Shown: piece by piece, positions 1-11,514 of the stretch
How the letters are laid out: each line of letters begins with the position of its first letter
Position numbering within the stretch: the stretch's first letter is position 1
NCBI GenBank assembly: GCA_009760855.2
Contig: WPIO01000066.1
Coordinates: forward strand, 1-64,000
Reading direction: 5' to 3'
Length of the DNA stretch: 64,000 nucleotides
Source of the DNA: Cristatella mucedo
Lineage: Eukaryota; Bryozoa; Phylactolaemata; Cristatellidae
Notes under the pieces: model-generated
Told to the model about the DNA's origin: nothing
What the model saw: only the letters and a program-made list of their open reading frames with translations
Database searches by the model: none
Translations under genes and position numbers: made by a program

Positions 1-560
1 GCTGGCGTCTGCCGCCGGCAGCTGAGCGCGTGCGAAGCGCAGTCTAGTGGCCAGATGGAAACCGGAAGCCAGGAGCAGAGCCAACCCGAGCGCAAGCGCG
101 ACGGCAGCCGCCGCCGTCGTCGTCTTCGCCGCCTGCAGCGGCGGCCATTTTTTAAGGCGGGCAGCAAGCAGAGCGCCGCCGCGGCAGTACCGGTACGGCA
201 CGCAGCGGTACGGCACGTAGCGGCGGCGGCAGCCATTGTCCACCACCGACGCCCACTAGCGCCCGCCTTCTGTCACGACGCCGACGCACGTCTGCCAGGC
301 CGACGGGTCCATTCAGGTCGCAGGCGGGAGCGCGGCGAGAGACTGACTGGACGTCGCTCCAACGTCACTCGCTCGGGTCGAGGTCGCGCGCAGCCGTTGC
401 TCGCTGCCTTCGCTCGCTCAAGTACCGGTCCGACAGACGCCACGTTGTCGCCGCTTTTCCGCTCCCGCCGCGGCGTCTTTGAGCGGCCTGTCGATTTTCG
501 GAATCAATAGCTAAAAATGTCCGCACTGTGGCGTTGGAAGCTGACGCGGCCGACGTTGCT
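1..560. other. CpG-dense GC-rich block
   Basis: The first ~560 bases are rich in CpG and in GCC/GTC runs, unlike the AT-richer DNA that follows. This could be a CpG island, promoter or 5' untranslated region of a host gene outside the window. Reading frames here encode only low-complexity arginine/alanine-rich peptides, as expected from composition, so no gene is called. Confidence 0.3.
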
Positions 561-904
561 CTGCTGGACGTCTTCACCGCAAAGCGGTCGGTAGTAGCAC
601 GCGGACTCCGATATAGCAGGCTAGAGTATACTCCCCAGGCTACAGTATAACCCCAGGTTAGAGAACAGCCAAGGTAAATGCGGCCTATGGCCGATTTATA
701 CCCGGAAGGGATATCGTGGCTTAGGCCCACTGTATACCCGTCTCTTCGGCCAAAGTATACGCCGTCATATCTGCAGTTTTGAGCGAGATACACACGACTC
801 TCGACTTGATGGCTCAGAAATCCACGCCTTCGCCAACGCTGGGACCTCATTCTCTGCTCCCCGGCTCTTATCGTAAGGCACCCATAACTCCGATCTCTCA
901 ATCC

Positions 905-1083
905 TGCGCCAACCCTGGGACCTGGGTAAGGCGGTTACTTTCACGACCTCCATTCCGAGGTCACGGGCTCGAATCCTCCGGTGGGCCATCCTTTATTGCA
1001 GCTGCAAGCGGTGGTGATAGCCACAAAGGCTCTTCTGGCGCTATACAAAAAGTGGCTGTTAAATCAGCTAGTGCCTATTTTTT
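905..1083 (+). mobile_element. SINE-I copy (tRNA-derived)
   Basis: The head is tRNA-like: an A-box-like stretch ending in gtaaggcggtt, a region with cacgacctc...gaggtc, and a B-box-like gggctcgaatcc at 965-976. A body containing gcaagcggtggtgatagcc and a 3' part ending gttaaatcagc follow. The same order recurs at 2,483, 15,540 (minus), 21,400, 24,205 (minus), 24,668 and 48,115 (minus). It is a retroposed family, not a functional tRNA gene. Confidence 0.75.
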
Positions 1084-1489
1084 TATTTATTTATCAACAA
1101 TAATTTAAAAAACTCAGTTACAGTTGAAACATTTCGTGCTTCAGACGGAGTATATTTTCGCGTAGATGGGTATAGCTAGGCCTAGCCTATTTCAACCCCC
1201 TGGTATAAAGTGGCCTAGGCAGTTATAACCACGGTATCCTCCGGGCGGGGTACCATCTGGCGTGTTAAACAGGGCTTGAGTATGCGAGCTCTTTGTGCCT
1301 AAACGTCCACCGCTAGCAGTTTGTTTTTTGAACTCAACAAATGCAGGGGATGTGTGTCTTTATCCGCTCGAAATGCAGAGCCAGAAGCCACGATGCCACC
1401 GTAACTGTGCTTGTAATGGTTCGGTGAACTCGATCGCTGCGACAACCTATCGATGTATCATATATCATAACTAAATATATAAATATAAA

Positions 1490-1560
1490 TATAATCTATA
1501 CACACACACATATATATATATATGTATAATATAAATACATCAATAAAAATAGGTATATAT
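1490..1560. repeat. AT/CA simple sequence
   Basis: A short mixed microsatellite of (TA)n, (CA)n and (AAATA)-like units. It produces spurious Tyr/Ile-rich frames on the minus strand. Confidence 0.8.
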
Positions 1561-2179
1561 AAATAGGACACTGTCGAGATCTGGTGACGTTCAGGTCTGT
1601 CATCTTCAGGGTGTCCGTAGTCTCTTGCTCCGTGTAAAATTGCAACTGAAACTGAATGCCGCCGCAGGTGCTGCAGGCGCGAGTGCTGCACTCGCTGTAC
1701 AAGTGCTGCACGCGCGACCTTCATGTAGCTCTGCCGTAGACTGGTCTGGATTTACGACCTGATCTCGGTATCTATGCATTGGGTATATGCCTATCTATGC
1801 TTCTTGGGCTTCTTTATCCCTCCTGCTCTGCTACCTTGAGCATAGCTGACCGTATTGGGGCAGCTACCCGTTAGCTGCACTTCGAGGTGGCAGCTAGGCA
1901 ATTATTCGTCACACGTCTGCAAGGACTATCTCCGATACGTGCACAGCTGATGTGGCATTATACTATAGCTTAATAGTTCCTATGGCTCGACTATTATAAG
2001 AGACTGCAGAACAATTGTTCACTTCTCAGGGCAGGCATTTTGTAACCTTCACTGAAGTTCAATTATGAAACTGGAAAGTGATCCATCCACTTAAGCCACT
2101 CCGCGCTAGCCTGGGTGTACGCCGTTATGGAAGCTGATGGTACGCGCTTGTGTGTTCATCTTTATTTGTAACCGCACAA

Positions 2180-2182
<3 letters not shown>

Positions 2183-2252
<70 letters not shown>
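2183..2252. repeat. (CA)35 microsatellite
   Basis: A 70-base pure CA dinucleotide run followed by gtgtgtgc, so the 3' edge can also fold back on itself. Confidence 0.95.
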
Positions 2253-2254
<2 letters not shown>

Positions 2255-2330
2255 GTGTGCTACGTAGGAGAGCTTCCTCTATGCTTCCAATAAAAGCCTA
2301 AGCGGCTTTTATTACTCCTACTATTTATAT

Positions 2331-2340
2331 AATATATATA

Positions 2341-2382
<42 letters not shown>

Positions 2383-2400
2383 AATTGTATATGCATATAT
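2331..2400. repeat. (TA)n microsatellite
   Basis: An AT dinucleotide tract with minor interruptions, shortly downstream of the CA tract. Confidence 0.9.
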
Positions 2401-2482
2401 ATAATGTATCTCATTAGAATTCATCACAGGCAAAAAATAGAAATTGAGAAGCATAGCTCTGTGAAGAGGCAGGTGCAGGTGT

Positions 2483-2545
2483 GATGGCACACCAGGTAAG
2501 GCGGTTGTTTCGCACGACCTCAGGACCGAGATCGTGTGCCTCTAC
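2483..2545 (+). mobile_element. SINE-I head fragment
   Basis: The stretch atggcacaccaggtaaggcg followed by a cacgacctc motif matches the tRNA-like head of the SINE-I copies at 21,400 and 24,668. The body and tail are missing or degenerate. Confidence 0.6.
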
Positions 2546-2877
2546 ATTTTCAGCAAGCGGGTCGACAGGATGAAGTAGTTATCCGGTTGATGCGAGTTGC
2601 GTTGTAAAAAATGCAGCTCAATGCCGTAACATTATGGTTTAAAGGTGTATGATAAGGACTCGTAGTCTAATCGTTATGCAGAGCGAAAGGATATTTATTT
2701 TTATAATGCTCTTTAGTCGGTTGCATTAGTCGCATGATAATTAAAGACGCTTGGTTTGCATTTCTACAGACGGGCTGTAGCGTCTTCACGTCGGAATCAA
2801 ACATGGCGGCGAAGGAAATCTCGCTATGGTGCTAGCCGCAGCGGCCGACACGCAATGAATACCGGCTAAGCCCCGAT

Positions 2878-3178
2878 AATAATAATAATAATAATTATGT
2901 ACTTGATAAAGCGCCCTCAGAGAACTTAATCTCTTTCTAGGCGCTTTACATTTGCTGCAAATGGAAATGCAATTAAATGGTAAATAAAATCATGCTTGAA
3001 AAAAAAAATGAACATCATGGTTAAGGGTGACATGCACAGGGTCAGCATGCAAATGTGGTTATTGGCAGCATGCACAGTGTCAGCACGCATAAGCACGGGA
3101 AGGACTAGTCACAGGGACCCACTAAATGCTGTCCTAAATAGGTGTGTTTTTAAGTTCCTTTTAAATGTGGTCAGGTCA
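2878..3178 (-). mobile_element. LINE-A 3' fragment, outer half of a nested pair
   Basis: Read on the minus strand this is the end of an L2/CR1-type LINE: the last codons of the RT open reading frame, a ~250-base 3' untranslated region, the conserved stem-loop AAGCGCCTAGAAAGAGATT...AGTTCTCTGAGGGCGCTTT and an (ATT)n tail. It stops at about 3,178 and the same element resumes at about 5,194. LINE-B has therefore inserted into it. Confidence 0.85.
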
Positions 3179-5141
3179 GCTTAAAAAAGCCAGGGCTTCG
3201 TTTTTCATTAGAAGACTGAATTCCTGCCAGTCGGACACTAAACAGATTTATAAGACAGTAAACCATTTACTGGCCAATGCTGTCAGGTCTGACTCCCCAG
3301 ATATTAAGGGCTCAGCCGAAAAGTTTTCAGCCTTCTTTACCGAAAAAGTTGTGCACATTCGTGCCTCCATTAGGCCCCCTTCGACCAAAGCAATCGCCGT
3401 TCCTCAACCTGTGACCTTTCTTAACAGGTTCTCTGATGTTTCGGCCTGTGATGTGGCAGCCTTAATAAGGTCTAGCAAAAAGAGCTCGTCTCCTGAAGAC
3501 CTTATACCTTCATCTCTGTGGTCTTCACTTGCAGACCATCTTAGCCCTGCCATAACCATGATTTTTAATGCTTCTTTGGGAAAAGGGGTCGTCCCCAAGT
3601 CCTTCAAATCGGCAATCGTTAGACCTATTCTTAAAAAGCCTGGATTAGACACAGAGGTCCTAGCAAACTATCGTCCAGTTTCCCTTCTTCCGTTCTTATC
3701 AAAGATTCTCGAAAAAATTGTTGCTAAGCAGCTTGTTGAACATATTGAAAATAAAGGAATGTCAGAAACATTTCAATCAGGTTTCAAGAAGCAGCACTCT
3801 ACTGAAACTGCTCTCCTCCGTGTTAACAATGACATTCTACGTGGCAACGACGACGGGAATGTCACTGCCTTAGCTCTGCTAGATTTGTCTGCTGCCTTCG
3901 GCACAATTGATCGCGAAGTTCTGCTTGAACGATTGAGAACAACGATCGGTCTGGCAGACGAAGCACTGGCGTGGTTTAAATCATACTTGTCTGATCGTGT
4001 TCAATCCGTGTCGTGTGGGGGTCAGGTCTCAGACATGAGAAGGGTCACCTGTGGAGTCCCTCAAGGGTCTGTACTCGGTCCCTTGCTGTTCTCCATGTAT
4101 ACTCAACCACTGGGAAAAGTGATTAAGGCCGATGGAATAGGATATCACTTCTATGCTGACGATACTCAGTTGTATTTGTCATTTAAACCGTCGCAATCTG
4201 CTGCAGCAACTGAGAAACTGAATGCTTGCCTTGCCGATATTCGATCCTGGATGTCGGAAAACTTCCTGAAATTAAATGACGATAAAACCGAACTGCTTCT
4301 CATAGGACACCCTAAGCGTGTGGCTGGACTAAAAGGCTTTGCTGTTCTAATAGGCGATGCTATTGTGCGACCTTCACCACGTGCTCGCAATCTAGGTGTC
4401 GTGTTCGACAGCTGCCTCAATTTCAAAAGCTTCATTCAGAAGACTGCCTCTACAGCTAGCCATCACATCCGATCCCTATCCAAGATTAGAAGCTGTCTCC
4501 CACAGTGGCTTGTAAAAAATGTAACTAGCTCTTTAGTTCTGTCTCGGCTTGATTATTGTAATTCCCTTTTGGCTGGGCTACCAAAGAAAGCTATTATGCC
4601 ACTACAGCGGACTATGAATATGGCTGCAAGGCTGGTCTTCAAGTCCCAGCGGTTTGAGCACGTGTCACCTTTGCTGGAAGAGCTGGGATGGTTGCCGGTT
4701 GAGCAAAGGATACAGAGCAAAGTTCTTACGCTGACCCACAAGGCCCGCCACGGCTTGGTTCCTTTGTACCTAGCTGAACTGCTGCATCAGTTTCAGCCTG
4801 TTCGCACCCTCAGGTCCTGTGTGGACAATAAATTAGCTGTCCCATTCCTCCGCTTAAAGACAGTTGGCGACAGAAGCTTTAGCTCTGCAGGTCCTAGACT
4901 GTGGAACTCGCTTCCACAATTCTTACGCAACGACATCTACTCTTCAACTGCCGACTATGGCACATCCTTTTCAGCGGTCCTGAACTGCTACTTCTATGCT
5001 ACTCACTACCTCAACTGCTCTCCTAACTCTGCCATGCTTCCCACTTTCTCTTTGTTGCGTGAGACGAAGTCTGTTGGCTACCGAATGCGTACCGAAAGCC
5101 GCTTAGGCTGTGAGTGCGCTATTCAAAACTCTCCTGCGTAA
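3165..5141 (+). CDS. LINE-B reverse transcriptase ORF, 5'-truncated
   Basis: The frame encodes 658 residues, and the first few codons belong to the flanking LINE-A, so the ATG at 3,165 is fortuitous. The protein is an L2/CR1-clade reverse transcriptase. It has fingers (SLLPFLSKILEK), motif A (ALLDLSAAFGTID), the GVPQGSVLGPLLFS motif, the catalytic YADDTQLYL box, ENFLKLNDDKTE and a C-terminal RNLGVVFDS...LSRLDYCNSLLAGLP region. The endonuclease domain is absent, as expected for 5' truncation. The first Asp of motif A and both Asp residues of YADD are present; the second motif A position usually occupied by Asp is Gly. It is otherwise uninterrupted, so this copy may be fairly young. The element ends in an (ACATT)n tail near 5,193. 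Confidence 0.9.
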   Translation: MWSGQLKKARASFFIRRLNSCQSDTKQIYKTVNHLLANAVRSDSPDIKGSAEKFSAFFTEKVVHIRASIRPPSTKAIAVPQPVTFLNRFSDVSACDVAALIRSSKKSSSPEDLIPSSLWSSLADHLSPAITMIFNASLGKGVVPKSFKSAIVRPILKKPGLDTEVLANYRPVSLLPFLSKILEKIVAKQLVEHIENKGMSETFQSGFKKQHSTETALLRVNNDILRGNDDGNVTALALLDLSAAFGTIDREVLLERLRTTIGLADEALAWFKSYLSDRVQSVSCGGQVSDMRRVTCGVPQGSVLGPLLFSMYTQPLGKVIKADGIGYHFYADDTQLYLSFKPSQSAAATEKLNACLADIRSWMSENFLKLNDDKTELLLIGHPKRVAGLKGFAVLIGDAIVRPSPRARNLGVVFDSCLNFKSFIQKTASTASHHIRSLSKIRSCLPQWLVKNVTSSLVLSRLDYCNSLLAGLPKKAIMPLQRTMNMAARLVFKSQRFEHVSPLLEELGWLPVEQRIQSKVLTLTHKARHGLVPLYLAELLHQFQPVRTLRSCVDNKLAVPFLRLKTVGDRSFSSAGPRLWNSLPQFLRNDIYSSTADYGTSFSAVLNCYFYATHYLNCSPNSAMLPTFSLLRETKSVGYRMRTESRLGCECAIQNSPA

Positions 5142-5193
5142 CACCCACATGGTCTTTATGACTTTGTGGAGTTACAGACGGAGATACATTACA

Positions 5194-5460
5194 TTACATT
5201 AGGGGATGTTCTGACGCAGGTCGGGAGGGAGTTCCAGGCTTTGGGAGCATACGAACTAAATGCACGATCTCCAAAGGATTTGAGGTTTGTACGAGGTATT
5301 TTTAGACAGTTGGATTCCGAAAAGTGGGTGGTACGATGCTTGTCTGATGGGGGAGTATGTCGGAGAGATAAGCTGGAGCCATATAATGAAGGGACCTAAA
5401 AGTGAGCGACATACTTTGCAATCACAGCTGCTGGAGCCGCATACGCAGCTCCAGTGCGAG
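5194..5460 (-). mobile_element. LINE-A 3' fragment, inner half of a nested pair
   Basis: This continues the LINE-A fragment broken at 3,178. The sequence from ggggatgttctgacgcaggt onward aligns with the LINE-A copies at 49,740 and 55,220, where the two halves are contiguous. On the minus strand it encodes the end of the RT C-terminal region. Confidence 0.8.
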
Positions 5461-5462
5461 CA

Positions 5463-5610
5463 CATGGACAGACGTGCAGACGGACAGACGAGCAGACGGA
5501 CAGACGACCAGACGGACAGACGAGCACACGGACAGACGAGCACACGGACAGACGAGCAGACGGACAGACGAGCAGGCGGACAAATTGGCAGACGGACAGA
5601 CGGACGAGCC
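5463..5610. repeat. 16-bp tandem array (cagacggacagacgag)n
   Basis: About nine imperfect copies of cagacggacagacgag, with cagacg alternating with cacacg and ccagacg. All three frames stay open on both strands because the unit has no stop codon, giving spurious Asp/Arg/Thr/Gln-rich or Cys/Val/Ser-rich peptides. Confidence 0.9.
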
Positions 5611-5773
5611 GATAGTACTGGAAGCAGAAACCACGAAATGCGACCTTTAACCTTGATAACAACGGGTCCTCATTCTTGGCTTTGAGAAGTCTATTGGACG
5701 GCGACGGAGGGTTGCAGGCTTCCGGAACTGGTCACGACGTGAACCAGCTCTCGTATCGATCAAAGCCTAGTAC

Positions 5774-5793
5774 ATTATATAATATATATATAA

Positions 5794-5824
<31 letters not shown>

Positions 5825-5830
5825 TAATAA
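5774..5830. repeat. AT-rich simple sequence
   Basis: An (ATATAA)n/(AT)n tract. Confidence 0.85.
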
Positions 5831-6211
5831 ATATTACAGAAAGGTCACGACATCTCGCACGGCTCAAAGCCTAGAGTGCAAATCAGCTCAACCGGTAAGA
5901 CACCAAACTCCCTGCCTACTACACGGTTTCGGCTGTTAGGCTACCCAGCCATGGATTTTTGCATAACCGGAGTCCAGCATTTAAAATTCAGGAACCACGA
6001 TTAAAGAATATCAATCACAATCTAGCTGATTTAGCACGCAGCCATTATAGCACGTCTTTAGTGCGTCGCGGAACAGCAGCAGCAGCAGATGACGCAAGCT
6101 GAGCGAGCTGTGTCAAGTTTTGGCCTCCCGCCAAGTCTAGGTAGTTTGTAGCCTCAGTTTGAAAACTGACCGCTGTTCCGTTACCGAGACTGCTGTTTCG
6201 ATGGAGTTTGC

Positions 6212-6664
<453 letters not shown>

Positions 6665-7254
6665 GGTGGGTGCGACCGAGCGGCCTTTGTGGAACGATTG
6701 ACGTCGCTGCTGCGACTGCTGAACAATCTCGCCCAGAAAAGGTTAATTCTGCAGTCGAGAGAACGTCACTGTACTTATACTAAGTCGCTATGCGTCGCTG
6801 ACCATTTTAATTTCTAACTGATGCTCGTTCCTATCCGGTTTAATTTGTAACTGATGACGAAGTTCAGCAGTGCCTTTTTTGGCCACGTGTTTTACAACAG
6901 CAATCGATTTCACTTCTAACTGAGGGCATCCAGCTGTCATACAGAAACCTGAAGTGAGTACTCTGCTTGAATTGAATTGACTTGACTTGAATTCAATATA
7001 GGTCAATTATTTATGCAGTCGGTTATAGTTATGTTGTGTTATGCAAATCACGGGGCTGGTGAATAAGTGGGTATCATTGTCACTATTGCCCTTATAATGT
7101 AATTTTAATAAATAATAGAACCAAATTATGATCCTGGAATCTAATATAGTTATAAATCTCAGATTGCTTATTATCTATCAAGTTGGCTTGGGGCACACGG
7201 GCACAGGCCCGCAGGGTCTGGTGCAACGGAAGCAATCGACCTGTGCTTTGAGGT

Positions 7255-7882
7255 ACTTGCAGTTGGTTCAAAACCTGTAAAGCAAGGCTTTTTAGTAGAG
7301 ACCGACGCAGCTGCCACGTTACACCACTTCTTGCCCACCGGCACTGGCTCCCAGTCAAGCAGGGTATCCACTTCAAGGTTCAAAGGTCACTCACTTTTAG
7401 GTTCCTTCATTCTCTCGTTTCAGGCTACCTATCAGCATTGCACCATTTGCTTTTTCTGACTCAGATCGTTTATCTATACTTCGTAAGAAACTCATATCTT
7501 GTGGCCACTGTGCTTTTAGTTTGTTCGCTTCCTAAGCCTGGAACTCCCTCCCGACTTGCGGCAGAACATCTCCTGACTTGACCACATTGAAAAAGAACTT
7601 AAAAACATACCTATTTAGGACAGCATTTAGTGGGTCCCTGTGATTCTTCCTTTGTGTGCTTATGCGTGCTGGCACTGCGCATGCTGCCACTAGCCACATT
7701 TGCCTGCTGACCGTGTGCATGTCACCCCTAACCATGTTATTCATGTTGTTTGTTTATCAAGCATGATATTACTCACCATTCAATTGCATTTCCCCTTGCA
7801 GCAAATGTAAAGTGCCTAGAAAGAGATTGAGTTCTCTGAGGGCGCTTTATCATGTGCCTTATTATTATTATTATTATTATCA
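7255..7882 (+). mobile_element. LINE-A 3' fragment
   Basis: A decayed copy covering the RT C-terminal region (ttggttcaaaacctgtaaag, cactggctcccagtcaag, tggaactccctcccgac), the 3' untranslated region with the gtgggtccctgtgattc and catgtcacccctaac landmarks, the stem-loop gtgcctagaaagagattgag...gagggcgctttat, and an (ATT)n tail. The reading frame has several stops. Confidence 0.85.
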
Positions 7883-7885
7883 ATG

Positions 7886-8095
7886 TATTTAGCCGATCCT
7901 CGTAATTCTTCCTTTGTGTACTTATGCGTGCTGCACACTGTGCATGCTACAATGAGCGCCATATTGTACATGCTTGCTGACGTTGTACACATGTTGCCAC
8001 CAATCATTCGATCCCTCTTCGTGTACAGCACACATTTAAAGTGCCTGGAAAGAGGTTTAAGTTCTCTGAGGACGCAATGCAAATATATTGACGCC
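7886..8095 (+). mobile_element. second, diverged LINE-A tail in tandem
   Basis: Directly after the (ATT)n tail of the previous copy, the same 3' landmarks recur in diverged form: gattcttcctttgtgt-like start, cttatgcgtgctg, and a tail hairpin tgcctggaaagaggtttaag...ctgaggacgc. The two copies lie in the same orientation. Confidence 0.65.
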
Positions 8096-8320
8096 GACGC
8101 TGCAGCTGGTCTCAACATTCAGTTGCCCCGTTGCTGTGCTCTGAGCTGTAACACCTTTCATCTGTTACCGCGTAGAGTTTCGTCCCCCGGTTCTCTACCG
8201 GTGGACTGTGTGATGCAGTGCTGCAGTGCGGTTAAAACACAGGCGGCCACAACTGGGTGCCGAAAGCAACAGTTTATTGTGGGCCTGTTAGTAGTGGTAA
8301 CGCGCCGGCGCAAGCGCTTT

Positions 8321-8476
8321 ACGCGGCGCGTACCGGACCGACGGAGTTAACTTCGCGAACTCCCGAAGCCCGAGTATAACCAACTACCCTGTGCGTTTAC
8401 GCGGCGCGTACCGGACCGACGGAGTTAACTGCGCGAACTCCCGAAGCCCGGGTATAATACACTAACCTATGCGTGC
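8321..8476. repeat. 78-bp direct tandem duplication
   Basis: acgcggcgcgtaccggaccg starts at 8,321 and again at 8,399. The two 78-bp units share cggagttaact(t/g)cgcgaac and cccgaagcccg(a/g)gtat, with a few differences. Confidence 0.9.
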
Positions 8477-8479
8477 GTC

Positions 8480-9735
8480 GCTAGCAATTGCGAAGGCGGG
8501 TTGCTACAGCACCCCAAGATACGAGCAGCTAACTGAGTAGCCGGCAGAACACAACTAGCTGTCCGTCGTCGTAGGTTTGCCTCTCGTGCTCTTGAAGCGT
8601 AGTCTCGCCTCGACTCCCAAGCTGCAGCCCTGAGCTCTCGGGGCGTAGTCTCTGCTCGACTACCCCAGCTGTCTCTCAGCTCTGTCACTCGTCTCATTAT
8701 ATTCTCTCTCCTTTCAACTCCTGACCTCGCGCGCCGCTGCTATTTCTACTTCAGCATATTAGTCGGTGCACATCCTGACCGCAACGTCTGCACCAGGCTT
8801 CATACTAACTTTAGCGGGTAGACCAGGAGTCAGGCTTGTACTAGCTGTCTAAGTGGAACCCGCTAAGACAACCACATTAGTCGCTCCATTTCCTAACCGC
8901 ATCGCCTGCATAAAGCTCCATTCTAACCTGAGCTAGGTGAGTCAGGAGCACGGTCTGTACTAGGCGCCCTAGTCGACCCCCCCCCCCCTCTAAGGCAAGG
9001 GCTCCCATCGCGGCTAAGCTGAGAGCTGCACCAGTGCACATCCATCGGCGCGAACGTTGCAGCCGTAGCGCCGATGCAGAGCTCACATTGAACTGGCCAA
9101 ACCCGAAATTTGTGCATTTGTGAGCCAGGGCCAGCGCTGACTAGGTCAGCAGCGCCCGTTGTCCAAGCTGCTGCGTCACTGATGCTCGCGGACGCTGTAG
9201 GTGGGCAGCATGTCACGTGATCGCTCCTCGGCCTCGCGTCACGAAGGGTTCCTGCATTTTCAGACGTAGATGTGCTTACCTAAATACAGGTAAACATTAG
9301 GGCATGCCCAGGTTCTATCGGTTCGTTCAAGTGGTGTTGCAGTCATGGCTGTCAGAGGTTTACAGACCTATAAGCGAGTAAACACTAAGGCAAGCGAGTT
9401 AAGGCAACGAGTCGGCGTTACAGCAGACGTCATTCCCCCTCCTGACTAAGCGATGGCCACTAAAGTGGACGCTGAATATTAAGGTCTCTGCGAGTAACAT
9501 AACAGTGCGGTTTTGGTGCTTTTTTCAATCGGAAAATGATCCGCTGCACTCACCTTGAACTGACTCCTTCAGATAGCCGTGTAAATGCGACGAAACGTCG
9601 CCAACTTTACTTGGCGAACTACGTGTACGCGAAATGGTAAATAGTGAGCTGAAAACGCCGCTTTAGACTCTGTCTTCAGATCGCATTATAAATTTAGCCT
9701 GGGAGTGTGATGCAAAATTAGAAAAAATATATATA
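8480..9735. other. unassigned host sequence
   Basis: No supported gene. Reading frames are short and show no recognisable domain. It includes a poly-C run near 8,979 (about ten C). Confidence 0.4.
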
Positions 9736-9737
9736 TT

Positions 9738-9790
9738 ATTCATTTGTATAGCGTCCTAAGAGAAAGTAACCTCAATCCAGGCGCTTGGTG
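9738..9790 (-). mobile_element. SINE/LINE 3' tail remnant
   Basis: tcatttgtatagcgtcctaa followed by gagaaagtaacctcaatccaggcgctt matches, on the minus strand, the stem-loop tail of SINE-II. Confidence 0.55.
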
Positions 9791-9799
9791 TACGCAGAA

Positions 9800-11340
9800 A
9801 CACGAACCTTGACCTCGAGACCTTTATCTCGGTCGTTTTAACGGTGAGAATTTAGGCTCGTAAATTAATCGCTTGCTCTTTTGGCCAGGCCTTTATTTAC
9901 ACATCCAGGCATGTAGCGGAGAATATCGCATCTTTCGAGTCGGTACCTATGTATATGCAACATCTTCTATTCTTGCATTCTTGCCTGAAGTCAATGTTAA
10001 GTTTTCGGTCAATGTCCAGTCTAAACGTTTCTATGTGCAATAGATAAGCACTTCGATGTATGTATTGGCCTTGCTCTCTTCTTACACCTTCGGACCAGCA
10101 ATGAACGTGCGTCCGGTTGATCCCTTTAGTGAGGCACGTGGTATCACGCTGCTGTTTCAGATAGGCTCATAAAAGCCGTCAGCCCCTCACTTACGAGTCG
10201 CCGGAGTCGCGAGTCACTTCGGATAAAGTGTCAATAATCACGCGGCTATCCGGCCGCCTTATGAAAATGATTTATTTTATAGCGAGCCCTTCAAGGCCAC
10301 CTACGCAGTCGTTGCTGACTGCTTCGCAACGATATCTGGCGCACAAACTTAAGCGCTGGCTAATAGACTGTCTGACTGTCACCAAACGGGCTGACGGCGC
10401 TTGTTCTAGTGTCACAACGACGTTATGAGTTCAGGAAATGATCGACTACAGAGAAGTGAGTATATCGCAGACGCTCTGTTGTGCAGCCATCAACCAATGG
10501 CGACGTACAGTGGCGGCGGCAAAGGCTCTTAGTAAATAATGAATTGTACCTAGGCTAGGTTAGGTTTGCTGGGACCCGGCGGCTATAATGAGGGTAAGGG
10601 TCACCGACTAGGCCGGGGTCGACCTACGGCATGTGTGGTGACGTGAGGTCACCGGGGCTCTTGGGTACGGGAAGTTGGCCGAGTAAGTCGTGGAGTTGGA
10701 GGCTCCCGGTCTCGCCGAGTTATGTACATGGATTCGTGCAGGCGTGCTCCGGCGATGCTGCCACGCACGCAGAGAACGACTACTCAAGGCCCGAGCGGAG
10801 CTGCCCTATATATTATTTGTTATTAGACTTGTTATATTCCGCGTTCCTCGCATAGCTTGTTCGTGACCCCCCACCGTGTCGTGGCGTCTTTCGGTGGAAG
10901 CTCTCGACTGTGGTGGTTGTCGACTCGGACTAGCCAAGCAGTTACCCAGCCAGCCGGGTTTTGGACGGCGTACGCTCGTACGGTTGGATTCGGAGTCGAT
11001 ACAACGACAGGACTGCAGAAGCCGACTGACCCTAACTAACACGTTTGTTCACGCTTGCTGCGTCGTCTTGTGCCCCCGTAGTGTACTGTGTATAGGACCC
11101 TCCCTGTAGACTTGTTTAGTTCCACTGTTGTTGTTGGCGCATGCGTTATTATAAAGAGGTTAACCGTGACCGACGCTCGTCTTACCCTAGGTCAGGGGCA
11201 TGGAGAGCGGTAGCATGGCCGGAGTATGGCGGGGTTTGGCGGGAACTAGCCTTTGACCCCTGGAACTCGACTAAAGAACCTTAAAGTGCCATCCGACCAT
11301 TTTAGCAGCGTCGATAGAACGAGTTCGTACTATTTCGTAT
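9800..11340. other. unassigned host sequence
   Basis: Nothing recognisable. Short frames on both strands lack known motifs or good splice-bounded exons. Confidence 0.35.
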
Positions 11341-11344
11341 GCGA

Positions 11345-11510
11345 ACGATTTATATATTACTAAAAATATATAGATGCATATATTTATTTGATAGTAAATA
11401 CATTCATATATATTTATTTATTTATATTTTATTTATTTATTTGTATATTAGATATATAAATATATATATATATATATATAATATTTATCGAAATATATAT
11501 TACTATTTCT
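11345..11510. repeat. AT-rich simple sequence
   Basis: (TATTTA)n and (TA)n tracts that produce an artefactual Ile/Tyr-rich frame. Confidence 0.8.
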
Positions 11511-11514
11511 TACG

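Noticed and set aside
55-510. Arg/Ala-rich protein-coding gene
   Set aside because: Composition-driven frame in a CpG-rich block with no domain, and the opposite strand is equally open.
905-1083. Functional tRNA genes at SINE-I and SINE-II heads
   Set aside because: A and B boxes are recognisable but no full cloverleaf or proper acceptor stem is visible, and the units recur with SINE bodies and tails.
5463-5610. Repeat-rich protein in a Cys/Val/Ser or Asp/Arg frame
   Set aside because: Openness is forced by a stop-free 16-bp unit; all frames are open on both strands.
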